Below are positions 17,305-29,592 of a DNA stretch of 47,962 nt, one piece after another. Made by a program: the position numbers and the translations under genes. The notes under the pieces are model-generated. The model searched no databases. It was not told the origin of the DNA and saw nothing but the letters and a program-made list of their open reading frames with translations. The stretch spans positions 1 to 47,962 of the forward strand of contig PMZI01000039.1 in NCBI GenBank assembly GCA_003170475.1, written 5' to 3'. Source of the DNA: Ignavibacteriota bacterium. Lineage in GTDB: Bacteria; Bacteroidota; Ignavibacteria; UBA10030. The stretch's first letter is position 1. Each line of letters starts with the position of its first letter.

Positions 17305-17500
17305 CGGTGCCTGGTCCTTCCGGTGTTTTCCTGATTTCGTGGTTGAAAGTACTAGATTTATCGTCTTCCTCAAAGAGAATTCTCACCGACGGTGTGTACT
17401 TGTCATCGTACTGTCCGGAGCGGACAGCCCAGATGAACGCCACAAGAAATCCAAGGGCGACGATAATGCTGAATCCGACAAGAACCCAGATTACTGACAT
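17276..17500 (-). CDS. ccoS: cbb3 oxidase assembly protein CcoS
   Basis: 74 residues with one N-terminal membrane helix (VIWVLVGFSIIVALGFLVAF), then AVRSGQYDD, the family hallmark, and a charged tail. CcoS is needed for cofactor insertion into the oxidase. Its ATG shares one base with the stop of ccoI (TGATG), and its 3' end overlaps the start of ccoNO, so the three are probably translated in a coupled way. Confidence 0.92.
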   Translation of the reverse strand: MSVIWVLVGFSIIVALGFLVAFIWAVRSGQYDDKYTPSVRILFEEDDKSSTFNHEIRKTPEGPGTDGDGNDQVR

Positions 17501-19911
17501 CAGAGAAGTCCTTTGCGCTTGGCGAGAATCCGCGTCGTTGCTGTTGAAAAAACGACCACGCTAATTGAACTCAGAGGCATGAGGATTGCAGCAAGAAGAG
17601 GGGAGAGATTCCCCTGAACGGCGAATGTCAATCCTACAAAATTGTAGACGATGGAGAGAGCGATGCTCCCATAGACGACCCTCATGCTTGTCGAAGCGAA
17701 CCCTACAAAGCGATCGAGCATTCCAAACTGCGTGGCGTTGAAAATCGCATCACAGGCTGGAGAGAATGTGTTGATTTCTTCCGTTACAGCGATCGCCACG
17801 TCACTCTGCCACAGTGCTCCCGCATCGTTCAGTCCGTCGCCGATCATCATGACGCTGCGACCGGCTGCCTGGAGCTCGCGAACAAATTCCAGCTTATCAG
17901 CTGGTTTCTGGTTGAAACGCAGTTCCGCGAAGCCCGGATAGAGTTCCTTCAAACGGATCTCTTCACTGTCGCTATCGCCGGAGAGAACGATGATCGAACG
18001 GTGTGATCCCAGTTGCATGAGCACATCCCGCAAGCCTTCACGATACTTGTTCTCGAATTCAAACCAGCCGAGAACGCGGCCGTCGAGAGAAGCATAGACA
18101 CGCGTTTGGTTTGTCCCCAGGTCCGTGGCTGAGGAAACTGAATTCACGAACCCTGCGGAACCAAGTTGCACGCGCCGGCCGTCGACCGACCCCCGAATGC
18201 CTTCCCCTTCGATTTCCTCGAAATCTTCAATTTCACTTGACTCCCACACGTTGAGAGACTCAACAATTGCGCGGCTCAATGGGTGGGTGGAACTTCGGGC
18301 AAGAGTCGAGATGATCCGTCGATCTGTTGCGCTCGTGAGGTCACCGACAAATCGAATGGAAGCTGATTGCGCCTGCGTAATCGTTCCGGTTTTGTCGAAA
18401 ATGATGGCATCAATCTTCGCGAGAGCTTCCACGACGCCCGGGTTCTTCAGATACATGCCTCTCGTACCGAAAATCCGCATCGTGGTTCCGAATGCGAATG
18501 GCGCTGCCAGGGAAAGGGCGCAAGGACACGCAACAATGAGAATTGCTGTCACCGCGTTGAGAAGACGGGTCGGATCCAGGAAAAGCCAAACCAGTCCCGT
18601 GAGCGTGGCAAGAATGAGAATGCCCAGAGTGAACTGTTTTCCGATGGTCGTTGACAAGGTGAGCAGTCGGGATTTGGATTTTTCCGATGAACCGAAATCG
18701 TCCCACAATTGCACAAGCTTGCTCTGAGATACTTCTTTGATCGCCTCCAGTTCCAAGGTCGATCCTATCTGCTTACCCCCGGCAAACACGAGATCTCCGA
18801 CTGCCTTCAGCTTTGGTTGAGATTCGCCCGTCACGAAACTGTAGTCAATCCTCGCGAGCCCTTGCATGACCACGGCATCTGCCGGTATGATCTCGTTGTT
18901 GCGAATGACTATCCGGTCTCCAGGTCGGAGAGAGGTGATAGGGATCGTGGTCTCCGTGCCGTTCTTCCTCACAGCAGCCGCAAGGGGGAAATACGATTGG
19001 TACTGTCGGTCGAAATTCAATCCTTCGTACGTTTTGTTCTGGAATACGCGCCCGATGAGAAGAAAAAAGACGAGCCCGGTGAGCGAATCAAAATATCCGG
19101 GCCCGGTTCCAGCGAGGATTTCCACAGCACTGCGGAGAAACACCACGGCGATGCCAAGTGCTATCGGAACGTCGATGTTAATGACGTGTTTCCGAAGTCC
19201 CTGAAATGCAGAAACATAGAAAAGGGAACTGCTGTAGAATGCAACCGGAAGGGCGAGCAGGAGGTTAAGATACCCAAACAGGCTACGCGAGGAAAAGTCT
19301 GCCCTTGAACCCGCCAGATACTCCGGAAGACTGAACAACATGATGTTCCCAAAACAGAAGGCTGCAACGCCGAGCTTGAGATAGAGTGCGCGATTGGAAT
19401 GCGGTGTCGATTTCTTTGAGCTGCTGCCGAGGTTGAGTTCTGGCTCATATCCCAATGATGCAAGAAGCACGACGATCTTTCGCAGGGAAGTCTTTGCATT
19501 CGAAAATCGGAGGAGAAGGGTCTTCTTCAGAAAATCGACGCGGGAGAATTGCACTCCTTCGTCCAGACGGTGCAGGTTCTCGAGAAGCCAGATGCATGAA
19601 CTGCAGTGCACCTGTGGAATATGGAGCGTCAGGAGGCTGGTGTTTTCTTCGGAGTAGTCGAGGAGCTGTTGGAGAACGGCGGGGTCGTCGAGAAACTCAA
19701 ATCGGGGAGCCGGTCTGAGGGACGGCGTATTGCCGGGAGATTGTTCGAACTCGTAATATCGGCAGAGCTCACTCTGAGCGAGTATCTGGTACACGGCCTT
19801 GCAGCCGGTACAGCAGAAGAGCTTCCCATCGTATTCGACGGGTGATCTGCCAGTCGGAGTACCGCAATGATAGCATTGGAAGGTGACCTCGAGAATCGGT
19901 GCAGTCGTCAT
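17500..19911 (-). CDS. ccoI: Copper-transporting P-type ATPase CcoI (FixI)
   Basis: About 803 residues from the ATG at 19911 (MTTAPILEV); a TTG ten codons earlier is the other option. An N-terminal metal-binding segment (CYHCGTPTG...CCTGC) is typical of cbb3-linked ATPases. Next comes a heavy-metal-associated domain with CSSC, six to eight membrane helices, the TGES actuator loop, the CPCALSLAAP metal site, DKTGTIT phosphorylation site, HPLSRAI nucleotide-binding motif and GDGLNDAGAL. CcoI exports copper for insertion into CcoN. It is the first gene of the leftward operon, behind a promoter-like sequence at 19962-19990. Confidence 0.95.
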   Translation of the reverse strand: MTTAPILEVTFQCYHCGTPTGRSPVEYDGKLFCCTGCKAVYQILAQSELCRYYEFEQSPGNTPSLRPAPRFEFLDDPAVLQQLLDYSEENTSLLTLHIPQVHCSSCIWLLENLHRLDEGVQFSRVDFLKKTLLLRFSNAKTSLRKIVVLLASLGYEPELNLGSSSKKSTPHSNRALYLKLGVAAFCFGNIMLFSLPEYLAGSRADFSSRSLFGYLNLLLALPVAFYSSSLFYVSAFQGLRKHVINIDVPIALGIAVVFLRSAVEILAGTGPGYFDSLTGLVFFLLIGRVFQNKTYEGLNFDRQYQSYFPLAAAVRKNGTETTIPITSLRPGDRIVIRNNEIIPADAVVMQGLARIDYSFVTGESQPKLKAVGDLVFAGGKQIGSTLELEAIKEVSQSKLVQLWDDFGSSEKSKSRLLTLSTTIGKQFTLGILILATLTGLVWLFLDPTRLLNAVTAILIVACPCALSLAAPFAFGTTMRIFGTRGMYLKNPGVVEALAKIDAIIFDKTGTITQAQSASIRFVGDLTSATDRRIISTLARSSTHPLSRAIVESLNVWESSEIEDFEEIEGEGIRGSVDGRRVQLGSAGFVNSVSSATDLGTNQTRVYASLDGRVLGWFEFENKYREGLRDVLMQLGSHRSIIVLSGDSDSEEIRLKELYPGFAELRFNQKPADKLEFVRELQAAGRSVMMIGDGLNDAGALWQSDVAIAVTEEINTFSPACDAIFNATQFGMLDRFVGFASTSMRVVYGSIALSIVYNFVGLTFAVQGNLSPLLAAILMPLSSISVVVFSTATTRILAKRKGLL

Positions 19912-19961
19912 CTGGTGGGGAGCATCTGTATAGAAATTCAACTTTAGCTAATCTACGCCGT

Positions 19962-19990
19962 ATATTACCAATCTCGGACAGCAAGTTCAA
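19962..19990 (-). promoter_or_regulatory. Candidate promoter of the cbb3 operon
   Basis: Read leftward: TTGAAC (19990-19985), 17 bases, TAATAT (19967-19962). Both boxes match the sigma-70 consensus in four of six positions at optimal spacing. Transcription would start near 19955, about 45 bases before the ccoI ATG. No FNR-type TTGAT-N4-ATCAA site was seen near it. Confidence 0.45.
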
Positions 19991-20129
19991 CACGACGGTA
20001 TTGAAGTGCAGTCATCGTTGCCCTTTCATGGTATGGCCGGGGAGGCTTGGATGAGTCATTGCAGAGTATCTCTGGACGACCTCGAGGGGGGGCTGACTCT
20101 TGCCAAAATGCGTCAACCAGTTAAACTAT

Positions 20130-20158
20130 TTGCATCGAACCGGAACTTTTCTTAACAT
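20130..20158 (+). promoter_or_regulatory. Candidate promoter of the act/cta operon
   Basis: TTGCAT (20130-20135), 17 bases, TAACAT (20153-20158). Transcription would start near 20165, leaving a leader of about 115 bases. The leader contains a small hairpin (AGTTTA at 20208-20213 with TAAACT at 20219-20224) enclosed by a second possible pairing (GAAGGC 20180-20185 with GCCTTC 20228-20233). The meaning of these hairpins is unknown. Confidence 0.4.
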
Positions 20159-20279
20159 TTTAAGTGTTTTCTGCTGCGTGAAGGCTTTCCTGAGAAGTTG
20201 AGGATCGAGTTTACCCAATAAACTGAGGCCTTCTGACGTTACCTACCGGCCTATCAAAGAGTGTTTCGCGAGCCAATGC

Positions 20280-20849
20280 ATGAAAAAATCACTGCTTGAC
20301 TACACGTTGCGCGTTCGTCTTCCTCTCGTCGTGTTTGTCGCGGCAGTCTCCTTCATTGCTACGTACTATCTGTCGCGTGCGGAACGCGATGGCGTTGGCT
20401 ATGCGCCAGTTCAACCCGTTGCATTTTCCCACAAACTGCATGCAGGAACGATGCGTATCGATTGTAAATATTGTCACACGGCAGTCACCACTTCTCCCAG
20501 CGCGTCCGTTCCTGCGGTTTCCATATGTATGAATTGCCACTCAGTCGCCCGAAAGAACAAACCAGAGATTATCAAGCTCACGAAGTACTACGAAGAGGGG
20601 ATCGCTCTTCCGTGGAAGCGGGTACATAAGGTGCCTGACTACGCGTACTTCAATCATAGTTCGCATGTGAATCGTGGAATCGACTGTGCAAACTGTCACG
20701 GACAGATCGAAGCGATGGATGTCGTCAATCAGGTCTCGGAATTTACGATGGGAGCGTGTCTCAAATGCCATCGCTCCGCACCGGAGACACTGAGCAATGT
20801 CCCTGGAATCAAAAAGGGGCCTGAGTATTGCAGCGCCTGTCACCGCTAG
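20280..20849 (+). CDS. actA: Alternative complex III subunit ActA, pentahaem cytochrome c
   Basis: 189 residues. An N-terminal membrane helix (LPLVVFVAAVSFIATYYL) anchors the protein. Five haem c motifs follow in order: CKYCH, CMNCH, CANCH, CLKCH and CSACH, the number described for ActA. The segment PVAFSHKLHAG supplies distal histidines, as in class III-like multihaem domains. ActA passes electrons from the quinol-oxidising core towards the oxidase. It is the first gene of a long rightward operon. Confidence 0.94.
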   Translation: MKKSLLDYTLRVRLPLVVFVAAVSFIATYYLSRAERDGVGYAPVQPVAFSHKLHAGTMRIDCKYCHTAVTTSPSASVPAVSICMNCHSVARKNKPEIIKLTKYYEEGIALPWKRVHKVPDYAYFNHSSHVNRGIDCANCHGQIEAMDVVNQVSEFTMGACLKCHRSAPETLSNVPGIKKGPEYCSACHR

Positions 20850-20871
20850 ACCTTTTGGAATGGAAATTCTT

Positions 20872-21085
20872 ATGAACAAGAAAGTGAAAGAGAAAGACGC
20901 AGAACGTCCCCAACGTCGCGCATTCTTTGGTCAACTCTTTGCGACCGTGGGGGGCGGTATTCTCGCCGGAGGTTTTCTTCGCAGTCTCCTGGGATCGAAC
21001 AAACGAGCATTCAGCCGGGATCAACCGGTGAGCATGACAGCACATCCGATGGCAGTTCCGAGAACAAAGGAAGGCTCCAAGTCGA

Positions 21086-21096
<11 letters not shown>
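20872..21096 (+). CDS. Small Tat-signal-like protein between ActA and ActB
   Basis: 74 residues from the ATG at 20872. Basic start, then RRAFFGQLFATVGGGILAGG, a twin-arginine followed by a glycine-rich hydrophobic helix, then a short hydrophilic tail with no cofactor motif. The arrangement resembles a Tat signal or a signal anchor, and the remaining 35 or so residues are too few for an enzyme. It overlaps actB by 11 bp and follows actA by 22 bp, so it is surely co-expressed with the Act complex. It could be an accessory subunit or, less likely, a remnant of a Tat leader. I know no name for it. Confidence 0.65.
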
Positions 21097-24147
<3,051 letters not shown>

Positions 24148-24151
<4 letters not shown>

Positions 24152-25515
24152 GCACTGCTGCATTGGACTATACACGCGAACTCCCCGTCGTTGAGGGAAG
24201 CCCCACGGCCGCCGAGGTCGACGCGACCATCGCTGCTCCGCTCGACCAGTTTCCGTCCCGCATGTGGTGGATCATCTTCAGCATCGCGCTCTCGTTCTTT
24301 TCTATCGGCGTGTTCTGCATCGGGATGACGCTCTACAAAGGTCTCGGCCTCTGGGGCGTGAATCAGCCTGTGAGTTGGGGATTTGATATCGTCAATTTCG
24401 TCTTCTGGGTCGGAATTGGTCATGCCGGAACACTGATCTCCGCAATCCTCTTCCTTCTGAGGCAACGATGGCGGACAGGCATCGCCCGGTTCGCCGAAGC
24501 AATGACCATTTTCGCTGTCATGTGCGCAGGCTTGTTTCCACTCCTGCACACCGGGCGCGAATGGCTCCCGATGTATCTTTCGCCGTACCCCAATCAACAC
24601 GGTCTCTGGGTGAATTTCACGTCGCCATTACTCTGGGACGTTTTCGCGGTGTCGACATACTTCACAGTCTCTCTCGTTTTCTGGTACGTCGGGCTGATCC
24701 CTGATCTGGCGACCCTGAGGGACCGGACGACGAACAAGATCAAAAAGGTCATCTACTCGCTCTTCAGCCTCGGTTGGAGACATTCCAACAGGCATTGGCA
24801 GCATTATGAGCGAGCATACTTGATTCTGGCAGGCTTTGCGACACCATTGGTGCTCTCTGTTCACACGATCGTGAGCTTTGACTTCGCCGTGTCTGTCATT
24901 CCCGGCTGGCATACCACCATTTTCCCGCCGTACTTCGTTGCCGGAGCCGTGTTCTCGGGATTTGCGATGGTCCAGAATGTACTGATCTTCGTTCGGCAGG
25001 CCTTCAATTTGAAGCACATCATCACCCTTGATCATCTCGAGAAGATGAACAAGGTCATGATCCTCACAGGCTCGATGGTGGGATATGCCTACGCCATGGA
25101 GATGTTCATTGCGTGGTACGGCGGTAATCAGTTCGAACGCTTCGTATTCCTCAACAGGGCTCTCGGACCGTATGCCTGGGCGTATTGGACGATGGTGAGC
25201 TGCAATGTGATCTTCCCGCAATTATTCTGGTTCAAGAAGATCCGGCGATCGATTCCCGCGATGTTCATCATCGGTATCACGGTGAACATCGGCATGTGGT
25301 TCGAGCGATTCGTTATTATTGTCACGTCGCTCTCGCGTGATTTTCTGCCTTCGAGCTGGGGACACTATACCCCGACTTTTTATGACGTCGGCATTCTTCT
25401 TGGGAGCTTCGGATTGTTCTTCACGCTGATTCTGATTTTTGTGCGGGTTTTGCCCGTCGTCTCCATCAGCGAACTGAAAGCGGTCATCGAAGGTGGCCAG
25501 CCATCGAAACATTAG
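24148..25515 (+). CDS. actC: Alternative complex III subunit ActC, NrfD-like quinol-binding membrane protein
   Basis: 455 residues starting at a GTG that overlaps the actB stop. About ten membrane helices of the NrfD/PsrC family are seen, starting with [21 protein letters not shown]. Family members bind quinol near the periplasmic side; the [10 protein letters not shown] and MFIAWYGGN segments are typical of the Act version. It pairs with ActF, a second NrfD-like subunit, and docks onto ActB. Confidence 0.95.
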
Positions 25516-25531
25516 ACGCTGAGCAGCATGT

Positions 25532-26671
25532 ATGAATGAAAAGCATCTCTTTGCCGTAACAGCACTGTTTGATACTCCCGACGAGATCATTCACGCCGCG
25601 CATGAAACCACGAGTGCCGGATATACCCGCTTCGACATCAACACTCCTTATCCGGTCCACGGCATGGATAAGGCGATGGGACTGAAGCAATCACGGCTCG
25701 GCGTCTTCGCTCTGGTGTTTGGACTTCTTGGCGCAACTTCCTCTGTGTTGTTCATGACATGGGTGACGCTGATCGACTACCCGCTGGTCATCGGCGGAAA
25801 ACCGTTCTGGTCATGGCCGGCGTTTGTACCGGTGGCGTTCGAAATTACCGTGCTCCTGGCCTCGGTGCTATCCGTCGTGACAATGATTGTTCTGTATTTC
25901 AAGTTTCCGAACAACAGCCATCCGCTTCATGACACTCCCTACATGAAGAAAGTGTCTTCCAACAAGTTCGGGATTTGCATCCAGGCCGATGATCCAACAT
26001 TCAACCAGAAGGCTGTCGAGGAGTTTCTCGCAAAGGTCGGAGGGAAGGAGATTGGGCCGGTATTTTTCGACCTGGAGGATCTCGATCACGGACAGCACAT
26101 ATTCGATCCGAAGTTTATCGGCGTGCTCGCTCTGACGGCGATCCTCGTTTCCGGAGGGACGTACTTCACTTTCAATAAGCTTCTGTACATGGAACCGTTT
26201 TCATGGATGAGCGCACAAGCAAAACTGAAAGCCCAACGACCGAGTGACCTGTTCACAGACGGCATCGGAATGCGACGTCCGGTCGAAGGCACCGTTGCGA
26301 GAGGATTTCTCCCGTATCCATTCAAAGGAAAGCCGGATGAGGCTGCAAAGAACCTCGTGAACCCTCTCTTACCGACAAAGGAGGTCATCGATCGGGGAAA
26401 GACAAAGTTTCTGACGTACTGCAGCCCGTGTCACGGAAATTTTGCCCGCGGTGACAGCCGACTGGCCGGACAGTTCCCCAATCCTCCGACGCTTCACTCG
26501 GACAAAGTGCGAAATTGGCCGGATGGAAGTATCTATCATGTTATCACGGAAGGACAAAACGTGATGCCATCATATGCCTCGCAAATCTCTCGGGATGATC
26601 GCTGGGCCATTATCCAGTACATCCGGGTGTTGCAACGAGCCCATAACGCAAAGGAGTCTGATCTGAAATGA
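25532..26671 (+). CDS. actDE: ActD-ActE fusion (DUF3341 membrane domain plus monohaem cytochrome c)
   Basis: 379 residues. The first part is ActD (DUF3341): a soluble start with FDTPDEIIHAAH, two helices around 57-80 and 97-122, and a ferredoxin-like fold ending near residue 175. A third helix (FIGVLALTAILVSGGTYFTF) then leads into an ActE-type cytochrome c domain with CSPCH at C297 and a likely methionine ligand in GQNVMPSYAS. ActD and ActE are usually described as separate subunits. The gene lies 16 bp after actC and its stop overlaps the actF ATG. Confidence 0.92.
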   Translation: MNEKHLFAVTALFDTPDEIIHAAHETTSAGYTRFDINTPYPVHGMDKAMGLKQSRLGVFALVFGLLGATSSVLFMTWVTLIDYPLVIGGKPFWSWPAFVPVAFEITVLLASVLSVVTMIVLYFKFPNNSHPLHDTPYMKKVSSNKFGICIQADDPTFNQKAVEEFLAKVGGKEIGPVFFDLEDLDHGQHIFDPKFIGVLALTAILVSGGTYFTFNKLLYMEPFSWMSAQAKLKAQRPSDLFTDGIGMRRPVEGTVARGFLPYPFKGKPDEAAKNLVNPLLPTKEVIDRGKTKFLTYCSPCHGNFARGDSRLAGQFPNPPTLHSDKVRNWPDGSIYHVITEGQNVMPSYASQISRDDRWAIIQYIRVLQRAHNAKESDLK

Positions 26672-27849
26672 GCACCCCCGTCTCTTTGGAGGGATTGAAA
26701 AAGGAACTCCCCGCGAAGCTCAGGCAAGTGGGGTGGGGTCTCCTCGTGGTGGGAATCGCAGCGATCGCCCTTGGATATGTGATTGATCCCCGACGCATGG
26801 CATTTGATAATGCCATAGGCTACCTCTTTTTCACAAGCGTGGCCGTAGGTTCCGTATTTCTCATCGCCCTGGAGTACATTGCTGGTGCAGTGTGGAGCAC
26901 ACCGATGAGACGGGTGAACGAGTTTCTTGGCTCATTGGTCCTGCTTTTGCCACTGATCGCTCTTCCCTTGTTCTTCCATCTCCATGATCTGTTCCATTGG
27001 ACGCATGAGGAGGCTCTGGCAGCAGACAAAGTTCTTGTGGCGAAATCTCCTTACTTGAATGTCAGTTTCTTTCTCATCCGGTTCGCCGTGATGTATCTGC
27101 TGTGGAGTCTCTTCTATGTTCTGTTCACGCGGAATTCCACCAAACAGGACACCACGAAGGATCCCAGGTTGACGACGATCAATGTAAGGCTTGCCGCATT
27201 CTTTCTTCCGGTGTTTGCGATCTCGTTGACGCTTACTGCAGTGGATTGGGCCATGAGCCTCGAACCCCACTGGGCTTCGACGATTTTCGGTGTCTACTAT
27301 TTCGCCGGCACGGTTCTCGCTTCGATCTCAGCGGCGACAGTGGTCATTATCTATTTCCATGAGAACGGGTATCTCCCGAAACTTCAGAGGGACAGCTTCT
27401 ACAGCCTGGGAGCGCTCCTCTTCGCGTTCATCAACTTCTGGGCCTACATCGCCTTCAGTCAGTTTCTTCTGATTTGGTATGCGAATCTGCCCGATGAGAC
27501 GATCTGGTTCATCACGCGGTGGAAGAACGGATGGGAAGTCGTTTCCATTCTTCTCATCATCGTGCATTTTGTTGTCCCCTATGTCGCTCTGCTGACACAG
27601 GATTCAAAGATGGATCTCAAACGCCTGAAGTTGGTGGCGATCTGGATTCTGATCGCGCACCTCCTCGACCTCTACTGGCTCGTGATGCCGTCATACAGCG
27701 AAAAGGTTTCGTTGAGCTGGACAGATCTCGCCTTCCCGGTTTTCATCGTTGGACTCGCGATCGTTGTCATGGCATACAAAATGAAGCGCAACAATGTGAT
27801 CGCGATCGGAGATCCAAAGTTGGAACGCGGCCTCAGTTTTCGTCTGTGA
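26668..27849 (+). CDS. actF: Alternative complex III subunit ActF, NrfD-like membrane protein
   Basis: 393 residues, about ten membrane helices, starting in the ATGA overlap with the preceding gene. It belongs to the same family as ActC but is shorter. Segments such as LNVSFFLIRFAVMYLLW, TAVDWAMSLEPHWASTIFGVYYFAG and SQFLLIWYANLPDE are characteristic of ActF. It completes the membrane core of the quinol:cytochrome c oxidoreductase. Confidence 0.95.
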   Translation: MSTPVSLEGLKKELPAKLRQVGWGLLVVGIAAIALGYVIDPRRMAFDNAIGYLFFTSVAVGSVFLIALEYIAGAVWSTPMRRVNEFLGSLVLLLPLIALPLFFHLHDLFHWTHEEALAADKVLVAKSPYLNVSFFLIRFAVMYLLWSLFYVLFTRNSTKQDTTKDPRLTTINVRLAAFFLPVFAISLTLTAVDWAMSLEPHWASTIFGVYYFAGTVLASISAATVVIIYFHENGYLPKLQRDSFYSLGALLFAFINFWAYIAFSQFLLIWYANLPDETIWFITRWKNGWEVVSILLIIVHFVVPYVALLTQDSKMDLKRLKLVAIWILIAHLLDLYWLVMPSYSEKVSLSWTDLAFPVFIVGLAIVVMAYKMKRNNVIAIGDPKLERGLSFRL

Positions 27850-27864
27850 TCAGAAAAGGTACGT

Positions 27865-28809
27865 ATGGACAAGAAGTCGGATCTCAAAGCTGAAATGGAT
27901 TTCATGGACTTGCTCAGGAAGCCCAGTAAACTCTTCGGGTATTCCTACATCTATTTTATTGTCATCCTTGGTGGACTCGGCTATCTGTATGTCGACAATT
28001 TGACAGTGATAGGAAAAAACTCCGTTTCCCCCGTCGTGTTGAAGGACTCTTCCGCCTATCTTCAGGACATTGCCCTGCAGAGCCCGAGGAATCTTCCCCC
28101 GGTTGATGTCATGATAGTTTCGGTCTCCACACCGGAGTTGATGAAAAAAGGGAAAGAACTCTTTAAAGCAAACTGCTCATCCTGCCACGGAGACAACGGG
28201 GAAGGAAGTGGTTCTGCCTCCGTCACACTGAATCCGAAGCCGAGGAATTTTCACTCACTGCAAGGATGGACGAACGGTTCGAAGATTTCACAAATCTACA
28301 AGACTCTGCAGGAAGGGATCACGAAGAACGGCATGGCGTCGTTCAGTTATCTGCCTCCGGCAGATCGGTTCGCTCTGATTCACTTTGTGAGATCTTTTAC
28401 GACCGGACATCCGGTCGACACGCCTCAGGATCTTCAAGGTCTCGAAACAGCGTATCAACTGTCCAAAGGGAGTAATTCTCCCGGACAGGTTCCCATTCAG
28501 ATCGCCGAAAAGAACATCGTTGCAGAGTCGAGTCCTGATGTAACGTGGATTACTGGTCTTGCCGGGAGTATCGTCTCGGGATCCGGCAATTCGGGGGAAG
28601 AACTCTTCGTCCGCCTTACAAGGGACAAGCGCAAAGCGCTTACGGCCTTGGTTCAAGGCGGCACAAGCACCACAGTTGGCCAATTCATAAAGATCGTCTC
28701 TGCGGATCCTGTGCAGATTGGTTTCAGGGCTGAAGTCGCGCAGCTCTCGCCGGCTCAGTGGACAGCTCTCTTTCAGTATGTCAATGGACTGAGGGCCAGA
28801 AAGGGTTAG
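27865..28809 (+). CDS. Membrane-anchored monohaem cytochrome c with a C-terminal extension
   Basis: 314 residues. One N-terminal helix (YIYFIVILGGLGYLYV) is followed by a class I cytochrome c domain with CSSCH at C104 and a methionine candidate in KNGMASFSYL. The last 120 residues form a further domain without haem motifs (SPDVTWITGLAG..., LSPAQWTALFQYV). Lying directly after actF and before sco and the oxidase genes, it is a good candidate for the carrier between the Act complex and the oxidase. It may also be a firmly bound subunit. The C-terminal domain is not one I recognise. Confidence 0.8.
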   Translation: MDKKSDLKAEMDFMDLLRKPSKLFGYSYIYFIVILGGLGYLYVDNLTVIGKNSVSPVVLKDSSAYLQDIALQSPRNLPPVDVMIVSVSTPELMKKGKELFKANCSSCHGDNGEGSGSASVTLNPKPRNFHSLQGWTNGSKISQIYKTLQEGITKNGMASFSYLPPADRFALIHFVRSFTTGHPVDTPQDLQGLETAYQLSKGSNSPGQVPIQIAEKNIVAESSPDVTWITGLAGSIVSGSGNSGEELFVRLTRDKRKALTALVQGGTSTTVGQFIKIVSADPVQIGFRAEVAQLSPAQWTALFQYVNGLRARKG

Positions 28810-28811
28810 AA

Positions 28812-29585
28812 ATGCGAAGCTTTGCGTTGTGTTGTGTTTTGCTCTGCGCCGTCGTGGTTTCGTCGACAAGCGCCCGGCAACAACCGCCGAAAGTTGGTAT
28901 CCAGGAGAAGCTCGGTCAGACGTTGCCACTGGATGTTGAGTTATATGATGAAACCGGACAGCTTGTTCAGTTGAAGTCTCTGATGAACAAGCCCACCATC
29001 TTCACGTTTGTGTATTATCGCTGCCCGGGAATCTGCAGCCCGCTCCTGAATGAATTAGCGAAGATGGTTGATAAGATGGACCTGGAGTTGGGAAAAGATT
29101 ATCAGATCCTCACGGTCAGCTTCGACCACCGGGAAACGCCCGAAATAGCTGCTGCGAAGAAAGAGAACTACCTTGACCTTGTCGGCAAGCGAACCGATCC
29201 GAAAGGGTGGAGGTTTCTGACAGCCGATAGCATAAGCATCCAGCGCCTGACGAATGCCGCAGGATTCTATTTCATGAGGAGCGGCAACGACTTCGTTCAC
29301 GCAGGAGCTCTGATTATTGTTTCGCCTGAAGCGAAGATCACACGCTACATCAATGGAATCAAATATCTGCCGTTTGATATAAAAATGGCTGTGTATGAAG
29401 CATCGACCGGCAAAATCGGGCCGACGATTGCAACTCTCCTGACGATTTGCTTCAGCTACGACCCCGAGTCGCATTCGTATACGTTGAATATTGTCCGCAT
29501 TTCGGCGATTGTCATATTGATTCTTGTGGGTGTCTTTGTCCTCGTGTTTCTCGTGGGACCAAAAAAGAAGCAAGCAGAAAGGTAA
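28812..29585 (+). CDS. SCO1/SenC family copper chaperone
   Basis: 258 residues from the ATG two bases after the previous stop. Signal peptide, then a thioredoxin-like fold with the copper-binding CPGIC motif (in YYRCPGICSPLL) and the distant histidine in DFVHAGALI. A C-terminal membrane helix (ISAIVILILVGVFVLVFLV) is present, an addition seen in some Sco proteins of this superphylum. Sco delivers copper to the CuA site, here presumably of the CtaC encoded four genes later. Confidence 0.93.
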   Translation: MRSFALCCVLLCAVVVSSTSARQQPPKVGIQEKLGQTLPLDVELYDETGQLVQLKSLMNKPTIFTFVYYRCPGICSPLLNELAKMVDKMDLELGKDYQILTVSFDHRETPEIAAAKKENYLDLVGKRTDPKGWRFLTADSISIQRLTNAAGFYFMRSGNDFVHAGALIIVSPEAKITRYINGIKYLPFDIKMAVYEASTGKIGPTIATLLTICFSYDPESHSYTLNIVRISAIVILILVGVFVLVFLVGPKKKQAER

Positions 29586-29592
29586 GCAAGGC

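Noticed and set aside
19912-20279. FNR or CRP operator in the divergent respiratory promoter region
   Set aside because: No TTGAT-N4-ATCAA or TGTGA-N6-TCACA site was found on either strand, even allowing a mismatch in each half by eye.
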